Of a stretch of DNA of 64,000 bases, positions 45,463-54,696 are shown piece by piece. The notes beneath the pieces were generated by a model. It saw nothing but the letters and a program-made list of their open reading frames with translations. It had not been told where the DNA came from and did no database searches. The position numbers were made by a program, and so were the translations under genes. The stretch is from an uncultured Flavihumibacter sp. (lineage in GTDB: Bacteria > Bacteroidota > Bacteroidia > Chitinophagales > Chitinophagaceae): the NCBI GenBank assembly GCA_902168105.1, contig CABHOY010000058.1:146588-210587 (forward strand), in the 5' to 3' direction. Positions within the stretch are counted from its first letter, which is position 1, and each line of letters begins with the position of its first letter.

Positions 45463-45915
45463 TTAGATCAGGTTGATGACTACATCAATATTATTACGTG
45501 TGGCATTGGAATACGGACAGATCTGATGAGCGGCTTCTAACAGCTGCATGGCGGCCTCGGGCTCCAGGCCCGGAAGTTTCACATCGAGGCGGGCGCGGAG
45601 CACGTAAATATCGCCGGTGATACAAAGGTCTACTTCTGCATCGACGGTGGTATCATCCGGGAATCCTATTTTCATTGTACGAGCTGCTACTTTTAGTGCA
45701 CCGATGAAACAGGCTGACCATCCGGCGGCGAATAACTGCTCGGGGTTAGTACCGCTGTCTGTGCTTACCGGACGTGCAAGTTGTATATTGAGGCGGCCAT
45801 CTGAGCTGCGGGATTTACCGTTTTCGCGGCCGCCGGTGGTGTGTGTTTTAGCTGTGTATAATATTTTCTCTGCCGATCTGTTATGTTTCGGAAAATCGAT
45901 TAAGCTTGTTTTCAT
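45463..45915 (-). CDS. ohr: Organic hydroperoxide resistance protein (Ohr/OsmC)
   Basis: A 150-residue peroxidase of the OsmC/Ohr family that reduces organic hydroperoxides through two Cys residues. Both are visible: Cys in AAGWSACFIGALK (about residue 69) and Cys in AHQICPYSNATRNN (about 133). The upstream segment TNPEQLFAAGW is also typical. The single-gene unit points the same way as the metal-related operon ahead of it, but the 50-bp gap has no obvious link. It carries no signal peptide and acts in the cytoplasm. Confidence 0.92.
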   Translation of the reverse strand: MKTSLIDFPKHNRSAEKILYTAKTHTTGGRENGKSRSSDGRLNIQLARPVSTDSGTNPEQLFAAGWSACFIGALKVAARTMKIGFPDDTTVDAEVDLCITGDIYVLRARLDVKLPGLEPEAAMQLLEAAHQICPYSNATRNNIDVVINLI

Positions 45916-46040
45916 CCTGTTCTGTTTACGATCTCTAATGCAAAGGAAGGAAGGATCGGGGGAATGATTGCGTGATGTATGTCACATTTGGTCTTTCGCT
46001 TGCTTTATGACCGGTGTGCGAATGGGGCTGCTGCTAATTA

Positions 46041-46340
46041 AAGTGTTGACCTTGCAGCTCGCAGTTCGGGTGGAATCTCTGGCTGCAGTTCTTTGAAGTT
46101 CCTTGTTATTTAGCTTTGGTTGGTTGGTGGGTGGTGATTACAGCGCTGACCTTCTAGCTCGCAGTTCGGGTGGAATCTCTGGCTGCAGTTCTTTGAAGTT
46201 CCTTGTTATTTAGCTTTGGTTGGTGGGTGGGTGGTGATTACAGCGCTGACCTTCTAGCTCGCAGTTCGGGTGGAATCACTGGCTGCAGTTCTTTGAAGTT
46301 CCTTGTTATTTAGCTTTGGTTGGTCGGTTGGGCAGTGGTA
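46041..46340. repeat. Three tandem copies of a 100-bp repeat
   Basis: Units start at 46041, 46141 and 46241 with an exact 100-bp period. Each holds the left arm of the dispersed palindrome (GGCTGCAGTTCTTTGAAG) plus the T-rich stretch after it (CCTTGTTATTTAGCTTTGG). Units 1 and 2 read GGAATCTCT where unit 3 reads GGAATCACT, and unit 3 is the one followed by the matching right arm. There is no spacer pattern or leader as in a CRISPR array. Confidence 0.85.
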
Positions 46341-46460
46341 GTGCTATTTAACCCCTGGTTGATCGCTTCAACATACTTCAAACAACTGAGGCCAGTGATT
46401 TCCACCCGAATGCTCGCTGTGGGCGGTCTCCCGATTATTGCAGGAGTTCCCGTGCGAGTA
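46245..46460. repeat. Dispersed palindromic element, copy B
   Basis: Arms at 46266-46298 and 46376-46409 pair almost completely (GAATCACTGG with CCAGTGATTT; CAGTTCTTTGAAG with CTTCAAACAACTG) around a 77-nt loop. It is related to the copy at 10205-10400: loop words GGGCAGT and TTTAACCCCTGG and the flank with CGCTG...GCAGG are shared. There is no open frame of note inside. Confidence 0.75.
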
Positions 46461-46855
46461 GATGTTTTGCGACCATCCTTATGTTCCTTTGTTTGAGTGA
46501 GCAATGCGATGTACGCTTTTCAATTGGAGACCTTACAAGGCGTAAAGGCAAGAACTTATTTTTTTGCTTAACCCGTTAAGGTAACATCAACCGAAGTATG
46601 TCCTTCGGTAGTATCACGGAGGGCGTATCCATGAAGCATCTCCGGAGGGGAGGTGGACTTGATCGGGAGTTGATATTCGGGCGTGTTGTTATAGGGCAAT
46701 TGGATAAACTGAGGGGTAAAGCTCGGTGTAGACAATGACTGGGCTGCTTCAGTGTGTTGCTGTAGCTGTTTTGTGCGGGTGCAGGGGCTTCGATGTTCGT
46801 GGGTATTGGGGACTAATGTTTACTCATCAAAATATAGCATTAAGGCGGGGATAGC
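46461..46855. other. Gap with no recognisable gene
   Basis: Beyond the end of the palindromic element I see only a minor dyad (ACCGAAGTATGTCCTTCGGT) and no convincing gene, promoter or terminator. Confidence 0.4.
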
Positions 46856-47611
46856 TTATTCCCTTTTTATTGCATGCCGCATGGTGGATACGCTTGTGGG
46901 GTTTTCGGAGTGTATTGAGGGCAATATAGCTCTTTGCGGGTAGTTAGGTCGATTTGCTGTTCTGGGTTCTTGAGGCTCCATTACGGCGATAATGTCTGCT
47001 GCCAGGTATTGCCTGTTGGCTGACGGTCCGTCTTTGAGCAGTCCTCTTACCTGAAAGGTGATGATAAGGGTTCCTTTACCAGAGACGTCCAGGGCCACAT
47101 CTGCGCCGGAGAATGGTTCATGGGGGTTGATCTCCATGATAGCCGTTTCCGTACCGGTGACGTGGTGGGTTTCGAAGTCGATACGGGTTGCAATGACTTT
47201 TACTTCCAGCCTGTTGATCTCTTTGCAATGTGCTAAGCTTTGCGGAGGAATGTGCAATATTCCATTCCTGAACAATCTCGGGGCGATGCTGAAGAAACGG
47301 TCGGTTCCCGCGTGCTGATTGAAACGGAAGCCTGTAACTGCGTTGTGATCGCCGGCGGCTGCTATGAGCATTTTGTTCAGCCGGTTGATATGATTGCTAT
47401 CACAGCGGATATCCAGGTCGTCGTAAAAAGCATTGCGGATAAGGGCTGCTTTTTTGCTGATCATACCGAAGCGCTTAGCCGCGCGGCGGGTATTAGGTGT
47501 TTGTCTTACGATTTCGGGCATGCTACGCAGGAAGTATTTACCATTGCGCTGATACCCGATGAGATTACCGAGTTTACCGGTAAAGGTGATGATTGAATTT
47601 TGTTTTGCCAT
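46856..47611 (-). CDS. Protein of unknown function (MAKQNSIITFTGKLGN type)
   Basis: A 251-residue protein without signal peptide. The N-terminal part (MAKQNSIITFTGKLGNLIGY, then VRQTPNTRRAAKRFGMISKK) resembles small Bacteroidota proteins that open with MAxQNxIIxxxGxxGxxxxY and have a basic helix. The middle is beta-rich (ALDVSGKGTLIITFQVRGLL) and the last 30 residues look disordered. No function is known to me. It lies beside the 100-bp tandem repeats, and its genomic context suggests an orphan accessory gene. Confidence 0.65.
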   Translation of the reverse strand: MAKQNSIITFTGKLGNLIGYQRNGKYFLRSMPEIVRQTPNTRRAAKRFGMISKKAALIRNAFYDDLDIRCDSNHINRLNKMLIAAAGDHNAVTGFRFNQHAGTDRFFSIAPRLFRNGILHIPPQSLAHCKEINRLEVKVIATRIDFETHHVTGTETAIMEINPHEPFSGADVALDVSGKGTLIITFQVRGLLKDGPSANRQYLAADIIAVMEPQEPRTANRPNYPQRAILPSIHSENPTSVSTMRHAIKRE

Positions 47612-47728
47612 TAATGCCTATTTTGAGTGCCCTAAAATTAACGAAATCCGTCGGTTAAGGGATTTATAGCCAAAAGGAGTTTATGCACAGTGGCGAGGCT
47701 GTAATGTGGATATTTTAATTACATGTAA

Positions 47729-49195
47729 TTAATGTTTTATATTATGCTCTTTCAATAGTTTGGTAAAGGCCGCTCTGTCCTCGCCTTTTGTCAGATTATC
47801 CTTCTGTTCTGATATGTTTACGATCTGCCGGTTTATGTTTTCATCGCCCAGGGTTAGAAGTTCCGCTGTAATTTCAAGGCAGGTATTGGTATCGTCTTCT
47901 TTTTCAAACCTTGTTAAAAGTGCTTTAATACAGGAATTATCTTTTAGCACTGATACCTTCTTCACAAATGTGCGAAACAATGGAGCATGGGAATCTCTGA
48001 AGTTATCATTTATTAGCTTAACAACTATTGCTCTGTCGTGGGCGATAAGGGTGTCGAGCATGATATTGGCCAACACTAATGGTCGTTCCTGTCCCTCCGT
48101 ACATTCTATTTGAGCATGATGATAAAAATTCATTACATTTTGCAATGACTTTTTTGTTAGCTGCAATGCTCTTCCCGGCTGTTGCTGACAAAGCAGCTTA
48201 AATACATCTGACGTGATTATCTGTTCATTCTCCCACAGGTCCCATAGCAGATCGTTGTATACTGGTGTATAGTACATTTTAACCGCATCGAATACCATTT
48301 CCAGGTGAAACATCCTGCTATCGTCTTCTTTTATCTTTGTAAAAGGCTCTTTGAGCAGCTGATATGCGGTATCGTCCTTATAGCTCGCTATTGCCTCATA
48401 TAGTGCGTCCCATTCTGGATCCCATACTTGTTGTTTTAAGGCATCGTATAGTGATTCTTTTAAAAATGGGCGGAAGGCAGGATCTGGAAATTCGCAAATT
48501 GCTTTGCAGGTGAAAAAACGGTCGATGCTATTTCTTGTTGATCCGTTCTTCAGAATCAATGGAATGTCCTGTTGCTTCTTAAATTTAGCTAAATCCCTCA
48601 GCAAAGATTGCTCTTTCTGGTTTAGTACCAGTCTCCTAACCTCTTCATAGAGGCGGGCGGTTTGCTTTGCGCGGCCGATTGCAAGTTCTCTTGCGTATAA
48701 CTTATTAGGGGTATAGATAAATATACTGTCCAGATACTCAAGTTCAGCACCAGTAAGTTTTTTCGTTTGAGCATCTATAGGCTGGGTAACAACTTCGAAA
48801 AAAAAGTCACCTACATTTTTCCGCATTTCTCTGCAACCAAATAGGGTATTCACTTCGGTTGTATCATTCAAATGCTTAATAACGATCGGAAGCAGGTTAA
48901 TAGTACTGTCATGGCTTAAAGCCCAAAAGGCATAGCAACGTACCGCTCCGTCGGGATGATCAGTGAGTTCCGTTAGTTCGGCCTTTGTTGCTGTCTTTTG
49001 CAATTCGATGAAACTATCATACTGTTCAGGTCTGGTGCCATCCTCGCCCACTGCGCCACCTTTTAACGTTTTATCAGCCGCGATTTTTTCAACTATCTCT
49101 TTCGTCCGGCTGGAAATCTTTTGGCTATTGTATTTATGTTGGGCGGAACAGGCCACAAATAATGCAAGTGTAAGGATTGCTATGAATCGTTTCAT
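47729..49195 (-). CDS. HEAT-repeat-like lipoprotein
   Basis: A 488-residue protein with a lipoprotein signal (FIAILTLALFVAC|SAQ, Cys about 16). The rest is helical and carries HEAT-type units, for example LTDHPDGAVRCYAFWALSHD (about residues 76-95) and, in the C-terminal half, several stretches with similar spacing (LLTRFEKEDDTNTCLEITAE). Such proteins act as scaffolds, but no partner can be named. On the minus strand a -7-like box TATATTTG (49215-49222) lies 20 bp before the start codon, but without a matching TTG. No homologue comes to mind. Confidence 0.7.
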   Translation of the reverse strand: MKRFIAILTLALFVACSAQHKYNSQKISSRTKEIVEKIAADKTLKGGAVGEDGTRPEQYDSFIELQKTATKAELTELTDHPDGAVRCYAFWALSHDSTINLLPIVIKHLNDTTEVNTLFGCREMRKNVGDFFFEVVTQPIDAQTKKLTGAELEYLDSIFIYTPNKLYARELAIGRAKQTARLYEEVRRLVLNQKEQSLLRDLAKFKKQQDIPLILKNGSTRNSIDRFFTCKAICEFPDPAFRPFLKESLYDALKQQVWDPEWDALYEAIASYKDDTAYQLLKEPFTKIKEDDSRMFHLEMVFDAVKMYYTPVYNDLLWDLWENEQIITSDVFKLLCQQQPGRALQLTKKSLQNVMNFYHHAQIECTEGQERPLVLANIMLDTLIAHDRAIVVKLINDNFRDSHAPLFRTFVKKVSVLKDNSCIKALLTRFEKEDDTNTCLEITAELLTLGDENINRQIVNISEQKDNLTKGEDRAAFTKLLKEHNIKH

Positions 49196-49434
49196 GGTAT
49201 GGGATGATTGTTGTCAAATATAATAACCTTTACCGTTAGTGGCCATTATATTATAATACTAAATTATTCTGATGACGAAGTTATGATCAAGTTGCCCCGA
49301 CCTCCGTCCTCGCGGTAGAAAATACCGACATCATCGACCTCGACTGATCTGTTGAATGGCTGTCTGTTCACAGCTGATAGGAATGTGATCGAAGATCAGG
49401 CCAGGTCTATACCAGACAAATTCGTATTGTAAGG

Positions 49435-49468
49435 TTGAGGATGGTCGTGTGGAGTGGTGCTAACTTTG
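49435..49468 (+). promoter_or_regulatory. Promoter of the DinB gene
   Basis: TTG (49435-49437) and TAACTTTG (49461-49468) are separated by 23 nt, slightly longer than usual. The transcript would start close to 49475, 18 nt before the ATG. The 297-bp gap between 49196 and 49492 otherwise shows nothing notable. Confidence 0.45.
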
Positions 49469-49492
49469 TATATTCATCAGAAATTTTAACAC

Positions 49493-50011
49493 ATGATCGT
49501 ACAAGCCTTACAACAAGAATTTGAACACGAAGTGACCAGTACCCGGAAATTACTGCAGGCGGTACCTGCAAAAGATATCAACTTTAAACCTTCCCCTATT
49601 TGCTGGACAATGGGAGAACTGGCCCAGCATATCGCAACCATCTATTACTGGTATGTAGGCACGCTTACAAGAGATGTTTATGATATGGCTACGGATCACC
49701 TGGAGCGCGGTGACCCGGCAGATATTCAGGCTACGCTTGCTTTGTTCGAACAGAATGTTGAGAAGGCAAGAGCTGCCCTCCAAACGGTTACTGAAGAAAA
49801 GCTACAGGCACTCTGGACAATGAAAATAGGTGAGCAGACCGTTCTGGGACCGATGCCGCGTGGTATCGTTTCTCGTGGCTTCCTGTTCAACCACATCTAT
49901 CACCACCGGGGCGAGATGATGACCTATCTGCGTTCTACGGGTAATGTTGTGCCAGGGATATATGGCCCGACGTATGAGGATGATCTGGCCAGGAGGAATG
50001 CAAGTAATTAA
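49493..50011 (+). CDS. DinB-family protein
   Basis: A 172-residue four-helix-bundle protein of the DinB/YfiT superfamily. The metal-binding His triad is visible: His in TMGELAQHIATIYYWYVG (about residue 46), and two in NHIYHHRGEMMTYLRSTG (about 138 and 142). Members are metal-dependent enzymes, mostly thiol-transferases, of largely unknown substrate. The gene stands alone behind its own promoter. No signal peptide. Confidence 0.88.
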   Translation: MIVQALQQEFEHEVTSTRKLLQAVPAKDINFKPSPICWTMGELAQHIATIYYWYVGTLTRDVYDMATDHLERGDPADIQATLALFEQNVEKARAALQTVTEEKLQALWTMKIGEQTVLGPMPRGIVSRGFLFNHIYHHRGEMMTYLRSTGNVVPGIYGPTYEDDLARRNASN

Positions 50012-50111
50012 CATTGCCGGGATGTCCGGTTTTGCCCTATGATTGTCTCATATACACTGCAAGCAGGATGATATTGTTCCGGATATTTGTATTGTAATCA
50101 AACAGTACAAT

Positions 50112-51050
50112 ATGAATAACCACTTTATCCCCCGTCTATTATTTGCAGTTGTTGTGACAGCCATTGTTTCCTGTCAATCACGTCCGGAGAATCCGCAGAA
50201 AGTTTCCACTACCTCAAAAGATACGGTTGTTAGTCAACATCTACAGCCCACTGACAGCGGCTATGCAGACGTAAATGGATTGAAAATGTATTATGAGGTG
50301 TATGGCCAGGGTAAGCCCATTGTACTGCTGCATGGTTCTTTTATGTCCATCCCACTGAACTGGTCGGAGATCATACCGTTGTTTGCCAAAGACCGGAAAG
50401 TGATAGTAACGGAACTGCAGGGACACGGTCGCACGAGAGATATATCCCGGAAGTTAAGTTATGAGGGTATGGCAGACGATGTATCCGGCCTGCTTAAGCA
50501 CCTTAAAATTGATAGTGCAGACATCCTGGGATATAGTATGGGAGGTGGTGTAGCCTTTCAAATGGCGGTGCGCCATCCTGAACAGGTACGCAGGCTTGTA
50601 GTGTTATCAGGTACCTATAAACATGACGGATGGTGGCCGGAAGTGGAGGCAAGTTTTGGTACCATGACCGCAGATATGTTCAAAGGCTCTCCGATAGAAA
50701 AACAGTATGATAGTCTAGGTAATGATCCTGCGCATTTCCCGGAATTTGTGAAGAAGGTGTTGAGCATAGATGATGAGGCTTATGACTGGTCAAAGGATGT
50801 AAAAAACATAGAGGCTCCGATATTCATGGCTATAGGCGATGCAGATGGTGTAAGATATGAACATGCATTGGAACTCTTCAGGGCTAAAGGTGGCGGGAAG
50901 ATGGGAGATTTACACGGACTTCCGAAATCAAGGCTGGCTATCCTCCCCGGCACTACACATATAGGTATGATGCTGCGGAAGGATTGGGTGATACCAATGG
51001 TAACAGATTTCCTGGATGCTGATCTGAACGCGCCGCCGCCGATGTTTTAA
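50112..51050 (+). CDS. Alpha/beta hydrolase, lipoprotein
   Basis: A 312-residue lipoprotein (signal LLFAVVVTAIVSC|QSRP, Cys about 20). I chose the ATG at 50112 because it gives this signal; a frame starting at 50043 would add 23 residues with no such role. The hydrolase core shows the oxyanion segment GKPIVLLHGSFMS, the nucleophile elbow GYSMGGG with Ser (about residue 145), the acid in FMAIGDADGVRYEH and a His in LPGTTHIGM. It probably cleaves an ester or amide in the envelope; substrate unknown. Confidence 0.85.
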   Translation: MNNHFIPRLLFAVVVTAIVSCQSRPENPQKVSTTSKDTVVSQHLQPTDSGYADVNGLKMYYEVYGQGKPIVLLHGSFMSIPLNWSEIIPLFAKDRKVIVTELQGHGRTRDISRKLSYEGMADDVSGLLKHLKIDSADILGYSMGGGVAFQMAVRHPEQVRRLVVLSGTYKHDGWWPEVEASFGTMTADMFKGSPIEKQYDSLGNDPAHFPEFVKKVLSIDDEAYDWSKDVKNIEAPIFMAIGDADGVRYEHALELFRAKGGGKMGDLHGLPKSRLAILPGTTHIGMMLRKDWVIPMVTDFLDADLNAPPPMF

Positions 51051-51058
51051 AGATGCTT

Positions 51059-51099
51059 GTAAGAACGGGTATTCCGGTTGCCGGGATACCCGTTCTTAC
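51059..51099. terminator. Strong hairpin between convergent genes
   Basis: A 19-bp stem, GTAAGAACGGGTATTCCGG against CCGGGATACCCGTTCTTAC, with a 3-nt loop and a single G-T pair, lies 8 bp after the hydrolase stop. It is convergent with the gene at 51115. No T-run follows on either strand, so it may act by pausing or as a processing site. Confidence 0.6.
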
Positions 51100-51114
51100 C
51101 AAAGCGGCAGGTTC

Positions 51115-51669
51115 CTATTTTGAATAACGAAGCGCAACATGCCCTGATTTAAAAACCTTTGACTCAACAAGTTCCAATTGTAATTTCTCTGGCAGGGCTA
51201 CATCTTCGAACAATCGTCTCCCTTCTCCTGCGATTATTGGATGAATGACAACATTGTATTCATCGACCAGACCAAGCGCTATAAGTTGTAAAGGAAGACT
51301 AACACCACCTGTTAAAATATGGCCGCCCTGTTCTTGTTTTAATTTAAGTATTTCTTCTTCAAGCCCGGTACGAATAATTCTTGTATTGCTTCCTTCGGTG
51401 CTTTCCAGTGATTGTGAGACGACAATTTTATCAATAGCGTCGAATTTCTGAGCAAACTCGTTCATTAACTTTGTCTCTCCCGACCGATTCCTTGCGATAT
51501 CGGGCCAGAAAGGGACCATCAGTTCGTAAGTTTTACGCCCGTAGAGGAGCAGGCCAACGTCTTGCATGAGGTTTGTGAAATATTCATGTACTTCCTCATT
51601 CCCACTTGATTTGGTATGATCGCAGCAGCCATCAATAGTGAGATTGATTCCAAAGATCAGTTTTCTCAT
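51115..51669 (-). CDS. Dihydrofolate-reductase-like (RibD C-terminal) protein
   Basis: A 184-residue protein of the RibD C-terminal/DHFR-like fold. MRKLIFGINLTIDGCCDHTK at the start and LLLYGRKTYELMVPFWPDIA (about residues 40-59) correspond to the NADPH-binding and active-site loops of the family. Many free-standing members are uncharacterised and are not the folate-pathway DHFR; nothing here shows a substrate. A -7-like TATATTTG occurs at 51762-51769 on the minus strand. No partner gene is adjacent. Confidence 0.88.
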   Translation of the reverse strand: MRKLIFGINLTIDGCCDHTKSSGNEEVHEYFTNLMQDVGLLLYGRKTYELMVPFWPDIARNRSGETKLMNEFAQKFDAIDKIVVSQSLESTEGSNTRIIRTGLEEEILKLKQEQGGHILTGGVSLPLQLIALGLVDEYNVVIHPIIAGEGRRLFEDVALPEKLQLELVESKVFKSGHVALRYSK

Positions 51670-51898
51670 TTGATTGTTTTTAGTTCAGCATGATGGAACA
51701 TCGCATTACCCGGCACGTTGTTATCGGGTATTAGTCCGGTTGATAACAACCACTATTAACGCAAATATAGCGATGCATGTTTTAAAAAAGCGGGAGTTTA
51801 TCTGCCGTGTGATCTTAAAATTTTATATTGTAAGACAAACGCAATCTATCTTGTCTTGTACTCCTTTGCACGAGCCGAAATTTCAAAAAGGATAATTT

Positions 51899-52720
51899 AT
51901 GAATAATACTTCAAATGCAAATCCTTCCGCTGATCCCTCGTTGGAAAGCGCCGTTCACTATGATGAATTTCTTGGTCCTATGTTCTTTGAGCCTTATGCC
52001 ATAGAAGTCGCAGCGCGTATTGATCCTTCCTCTGTTTCTCTTGTCCTTGAAATTGCTGCGGGCACCGGCCGTGTTACACGTCACATCCGAAAACGAATTC
52101 CTGCATCTGCAAATCTGATCGCTTCAGATATCAGCGAAGATATGTTGGCTGTGGCTAAAAGAAAATTAGAAGGTCTTGAAATTGACTGGCGAAATATAGA
52201 TGCACAACAACTTCCTTTCAGCGACAATAGTATTGACCTGGTTGTGTGTTGCTTTGGATATATGTTCGTACCTGATAAACCGAAGGCGTTTGCAGAGGTA
52301 CTCCGTGTTTTAAAGCCGGGAGGCATGTTTTTGTTCACTACCTGGGATAAGCTGGAGAATAATGCTGCATCGTATATTACCCGATCGGCAGCAAAGAAAT
52401 ATTTTGAAGGTCCATTCCCTGAATCATATAATCAGGCGACTTCGATGAATGATGAAGCCCTGATAAGACCGTTGTTAAAGCATGCAGGGTTTTCTAAGAT
52501 ATCAATTGAAAAGGTGCAAAAGCATTCAGTTTGTACTACTGCGAGAGAGGCTGCAACAGTGCTTGTTCAGAGCGGACCTTTTTTCCATGAAATCAAGAAG
52601 CGTAATTCTGCATGGATAGATGAGATGGTTGTTACTGTAGAAAAGGAACTGTCCGAAAAATTCGGTGTAGCGCCTATGATCGCTCCGATAAGTGCGGTTA
52701 TCAGCCAGGCGTGGAAATAA
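51899..52720 (+). CDS. Class I SAM-dependent methyltransferase
   Basis: A 273-residue methyltransferase. The SAM-binding motif I is VLEIAAGTGRVTRHI (about residues 50-64), with DISEDMLAVAKRKL (motif II) and FADNSIDL-type acid strand (FSDNSIDLVVCCFGYMFV). LRVLKPGGMFLFTTWDKLEN is the post-motif III. This is the UbiE/MenG-like group, but without the quinone-specific context, and the substrate is unknown. A tiny open frame (52731-52820) follows 10 bp later. Confidence 0.88.
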   Translation: MNNTSNANPSADPSLESAVHYDEFLGPMFFEPYAIEVAARIDPSSVSLVLEIAAGTGRVTRHIRKRIPASANLIASDISEDMLAVAKRKLEGLEIDWRNIDAQQLPFSDNSIDLVVCCFGYMFVPDKPKAFAEVLRVLKPGGMFLFTTWDKLENNAASYITRSAAKKYFEGPFPESYNQATSMNDEALIRPLLKHAGFSKISIEKVQKHSVCTTAREAATVLVQSGPFFHEIKKRNSAWIDEMVVTVEKELSEKFGVAPMIAPISAVISQAWK

Positions 52721-52730
52721 AACTATAACA

Positions 52731-52820
52731 ATGAGTGCAAGTTTGGAAATATTTGGAGTAAATTATGTCGCTGATTCGATGTTGGCTGATAAAATGATTG
52801 GAATATTCTCCTCACACTAA
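52731..52820 (+). CDS. Possible 29-residue peptide
   Basis: An ATG-to-TAA frame MSASLEIFGVNYVADSMLAD followed by KMIGIFSSH lies 10 bp after the methyltransferase stop and ends just before the convergent GntR gene. It could be a remnant of a larger gene, a short peptide or chance. There is no supporting motif. Confidence 0.2.
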   Translation: MSASLEIFGVNYVADSMLADKMIGIFSSH

Positions 52821-52831
52821 AACGTCATTGT

Positions 52832-53488
52832 TCACGAAAAGAAGGACAAAATCTTTTCTATATATCGTCCCACCCCTTCCTGATCACTCCGTTCTATGCT
52901 GTCCACCAATAATTCGTGATCAATCTGCGTTTCCCTGAAAATAGCCTGATGACCTTCCAGGATAAGATAAAACGGCATTAAGTATGATGTCATTGAGCTA
53001 TATAATTCGATTAAAACCTTGCTTCTTGAGGCTTCTGCAATAACGTTATGTAGCCTGAGGTCTGCAGCAACGCACTTCTCGTCGTTGTTACGCTGAAGGG
53101 CTTCTTGCCGCTCATCGAGTATTCTTCTCATCACGGCTATGTCTTCTTTTGTCCTATTAACAGCAGCCTTGACAGCCAATTTCCCCTCCATCAGCGTCCT
53201 GAATTCATGTACTTCTGTGAAATCAGTTCCTGTCAGTTTCAGGTCAGCACCCTTATAAAATTTCTGTGTCTCGATGAATGTGCCCAATCCTTGCCGTGAC
53301 CTTAACAGCCCCGCGTTATTTAATACTCTGGTGGCTTCTCTGATTGTCGATCTTCCGACGCCGAATACTTTCATCAATTCAACTTCGTTGGGTAACTTCT
53401 CTTTGTTCCTATACTGGCCGTGACGAATTTCCTCCGTGATCAATGCTGCTACCTCTTCGGCCATTGTTCTTCTCTGTAAAATTTTCAT
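52832..53488 (-). CDS. GntR/FadR-family transcriptional regulator
   Basis: A 218-residue regulator. A winged helix (about residues 8-70, EEIRHGQYRNKEKLPNEVEL, then FGVGRSTIREATRVLNNAGL) precedes an all-helical FCD ligand domain (EFRTLMEGKLAVKAAV, LRLHNVIAEASRSKVLIELY) with a His typical of metal or small-acid binding in FadR-like proteins. It overlaps the dxr stop by 4 bp (ATGA), so it is the last gene of the cluster and may control its own operon. The effector could be an organic acid; that is unproven. Confidence 0.9.
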   Translation of the reverse strand: MKILQRRTMAEEVAALITEEIRHGQYRNKEKLPNEVELMKVFGVGRSTIREATRVLNNAGLLRSRQGLGTFIETQKFYKGADLKLTGTDFTEVHEFRTLMEGKLAVKAAVNRTKEDIAVMRRILDERQEALQRNNDEKCVAADLRLHNVIAEASRSKVLIELYSSMTSYLMPFYLILEGHQAIFRETQIDHELLVDSIERSDQEGVGRYIEKILSFFS

Positions 53489-54657
53489 ATCAAATGGAGT
53501 ATTGCTTCGTTTGTCAAAATACGGGCTTCCCTGTCAACCGAAACATAATCGTCCAATCCTGGTTGTTGAATTTGTACGGTCTTCTCTAATACTGTTTCAA
53601 TGACCTCACTCATAGCTGTAAAGCCGATCTGATAGTTAAGAAAGGCTTCCACTACAATTTCGCTGGCTGCATTGAGTACACAAGGCATAATCCCGCCGTA
53701 TTCGAGCGCTTTATATGCCAGTGTTAAATTTTTAAATACCTTGATGTCCGGTTCGTAGAAGCTAAGCTCCGGGCAGTTTAAAAAGTTCACTCGTTCCACA
53801 TTGCCTGCCATTCTTTTAGGATACGTAAATGCATACTGTATAGGTAATTTCATGTCAGCGGCACCCAGCTGGGACTTTATTGCGCCATCAATGAACTGGA
53901 CCATTGAATGAACAACAGACTGAGGATGTACAAGCACTTTTATCTGATCCGGCTGAAGGTCAAATAGCCATTTGGCCTCGATCACCTCCAATCCTTTGTT
54001 CATCAATGAGGCAGAGTCCACAGTGATCTTCCTGCCCATTGACCAGTTTGGATGTCTCAAGGCCTCTTCCGGTTTCACATGTGATAAGAAAGTAAGATCT
54101 CTTCCTACAAAAGGTCCGCCGGAAGCGGTGAGATAGATCCTGTCCACTGTTGAAATATCCTCTCCCACTAAGCACTGAAATATGGCTGAATGCTCTGAAT
54201 CTACCGGCAAAAGAGTAGCATGGTGTTTTCGGGAAAGCTCCATCAGAAAGCTTCCAGCCACAACAAGCGGCTCTTTGTTGGCCAATGCAATTGTCTTTCC
54301 TGCTTTTATGGCAGCAACGACCGGCAACAAGCCTGAAAATCCCGCGATAGCGGCTAATACAATATCTACCTCAGGCATCTCCGCTACCTCATTAAGTGCA
54401 GTTGCACCGGCAAGAACCGTAATATCAGTCTTTCTCAAGGCCTGGGCTACTTCTGCATAAGCGCTTTCATTAGCAATTACAACGATATCGGGTTCGAACA
54501 ATTTAGCTTGCTCGATTAACAGCCTGGCATTCTTTCCAGCGGTCAATACATGCACTTTATATAGCTCCGGATATGCTTTAATAACATCGAGGGCCTGACG
54601 GCCGACACTCCCGGTCGAACCTAGTATGGTTATGTGCTTTCTATCTGAATTATCCAC
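53485..54657 (-). CDS. dxr: 1-deoxy-D-xylulose-5-phosphate reductoisomerase
   Basis: A 390-residue enzyme that converts DXP and NADPH to MEP, the first committed step of MEP isoprenoid synthesis. Recognisable parts are the nucleotide motif LGSTGSVGRQALDVI (about residues 11-25), IALANKEPLVVAGSFL, PVDSEHSAIFQCL, VDSASLMNKGLEVIEAKWLF and VVHSMVQFIDGAIKSQLG. The catalytic acids and the Ser, Asn, Lys and Glu of the metal and phosphate site lie within these motifs. It is intact, in one operon with pyk and sufBCD. Fosmidomycin is the classical inhibitor of this enzyme; a resistant paralogue is conceivable. Confidence 0.95.
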   Translation of the reverse strand: MDNSDRKHITILGSTGSVGRQALDVIKAYPELYKVHVLTAGKNARLLIEQAKLFEPDIVVIANESAYAEVAQALRKTDITVLAGATALNEVAEMPEVDIVLAAIAGFSGLLPVVAAIKAGKTIALANKEPLVVAGSFLMELSRKHHATLLPVDSEHSAIFQCLVGEDISTVDRIYLTASGGPFVGRDLTFLSHVKPEEALRHPNWSMGRKITVDSASLMNKGLEVIEAKWLFDLQPDQIKVLVHPQSVVHSMVQFIDGAIKSQLGAADMKLPIQYAFTYPKRMAGNVERVNFLNCPELSFYEPDIKVFKNLTLAYKALEYGGIMPCVLNAASEIVVEAFLNYQIGFTAMSEVIETVLEKTVQIQQPGLDDYVSVDREARILTNEAILHLI

Positions 54658-54696
54658 AATCTTTTCTGATTTTCAATATTTGAACATACGCCTTTG

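Noticed and set aside
46041..46340. CRISPR array
   Set aside because: The 100-bp units repeat without unique spacers and contain one arm of a palindromic element. No cas gene is nearby.
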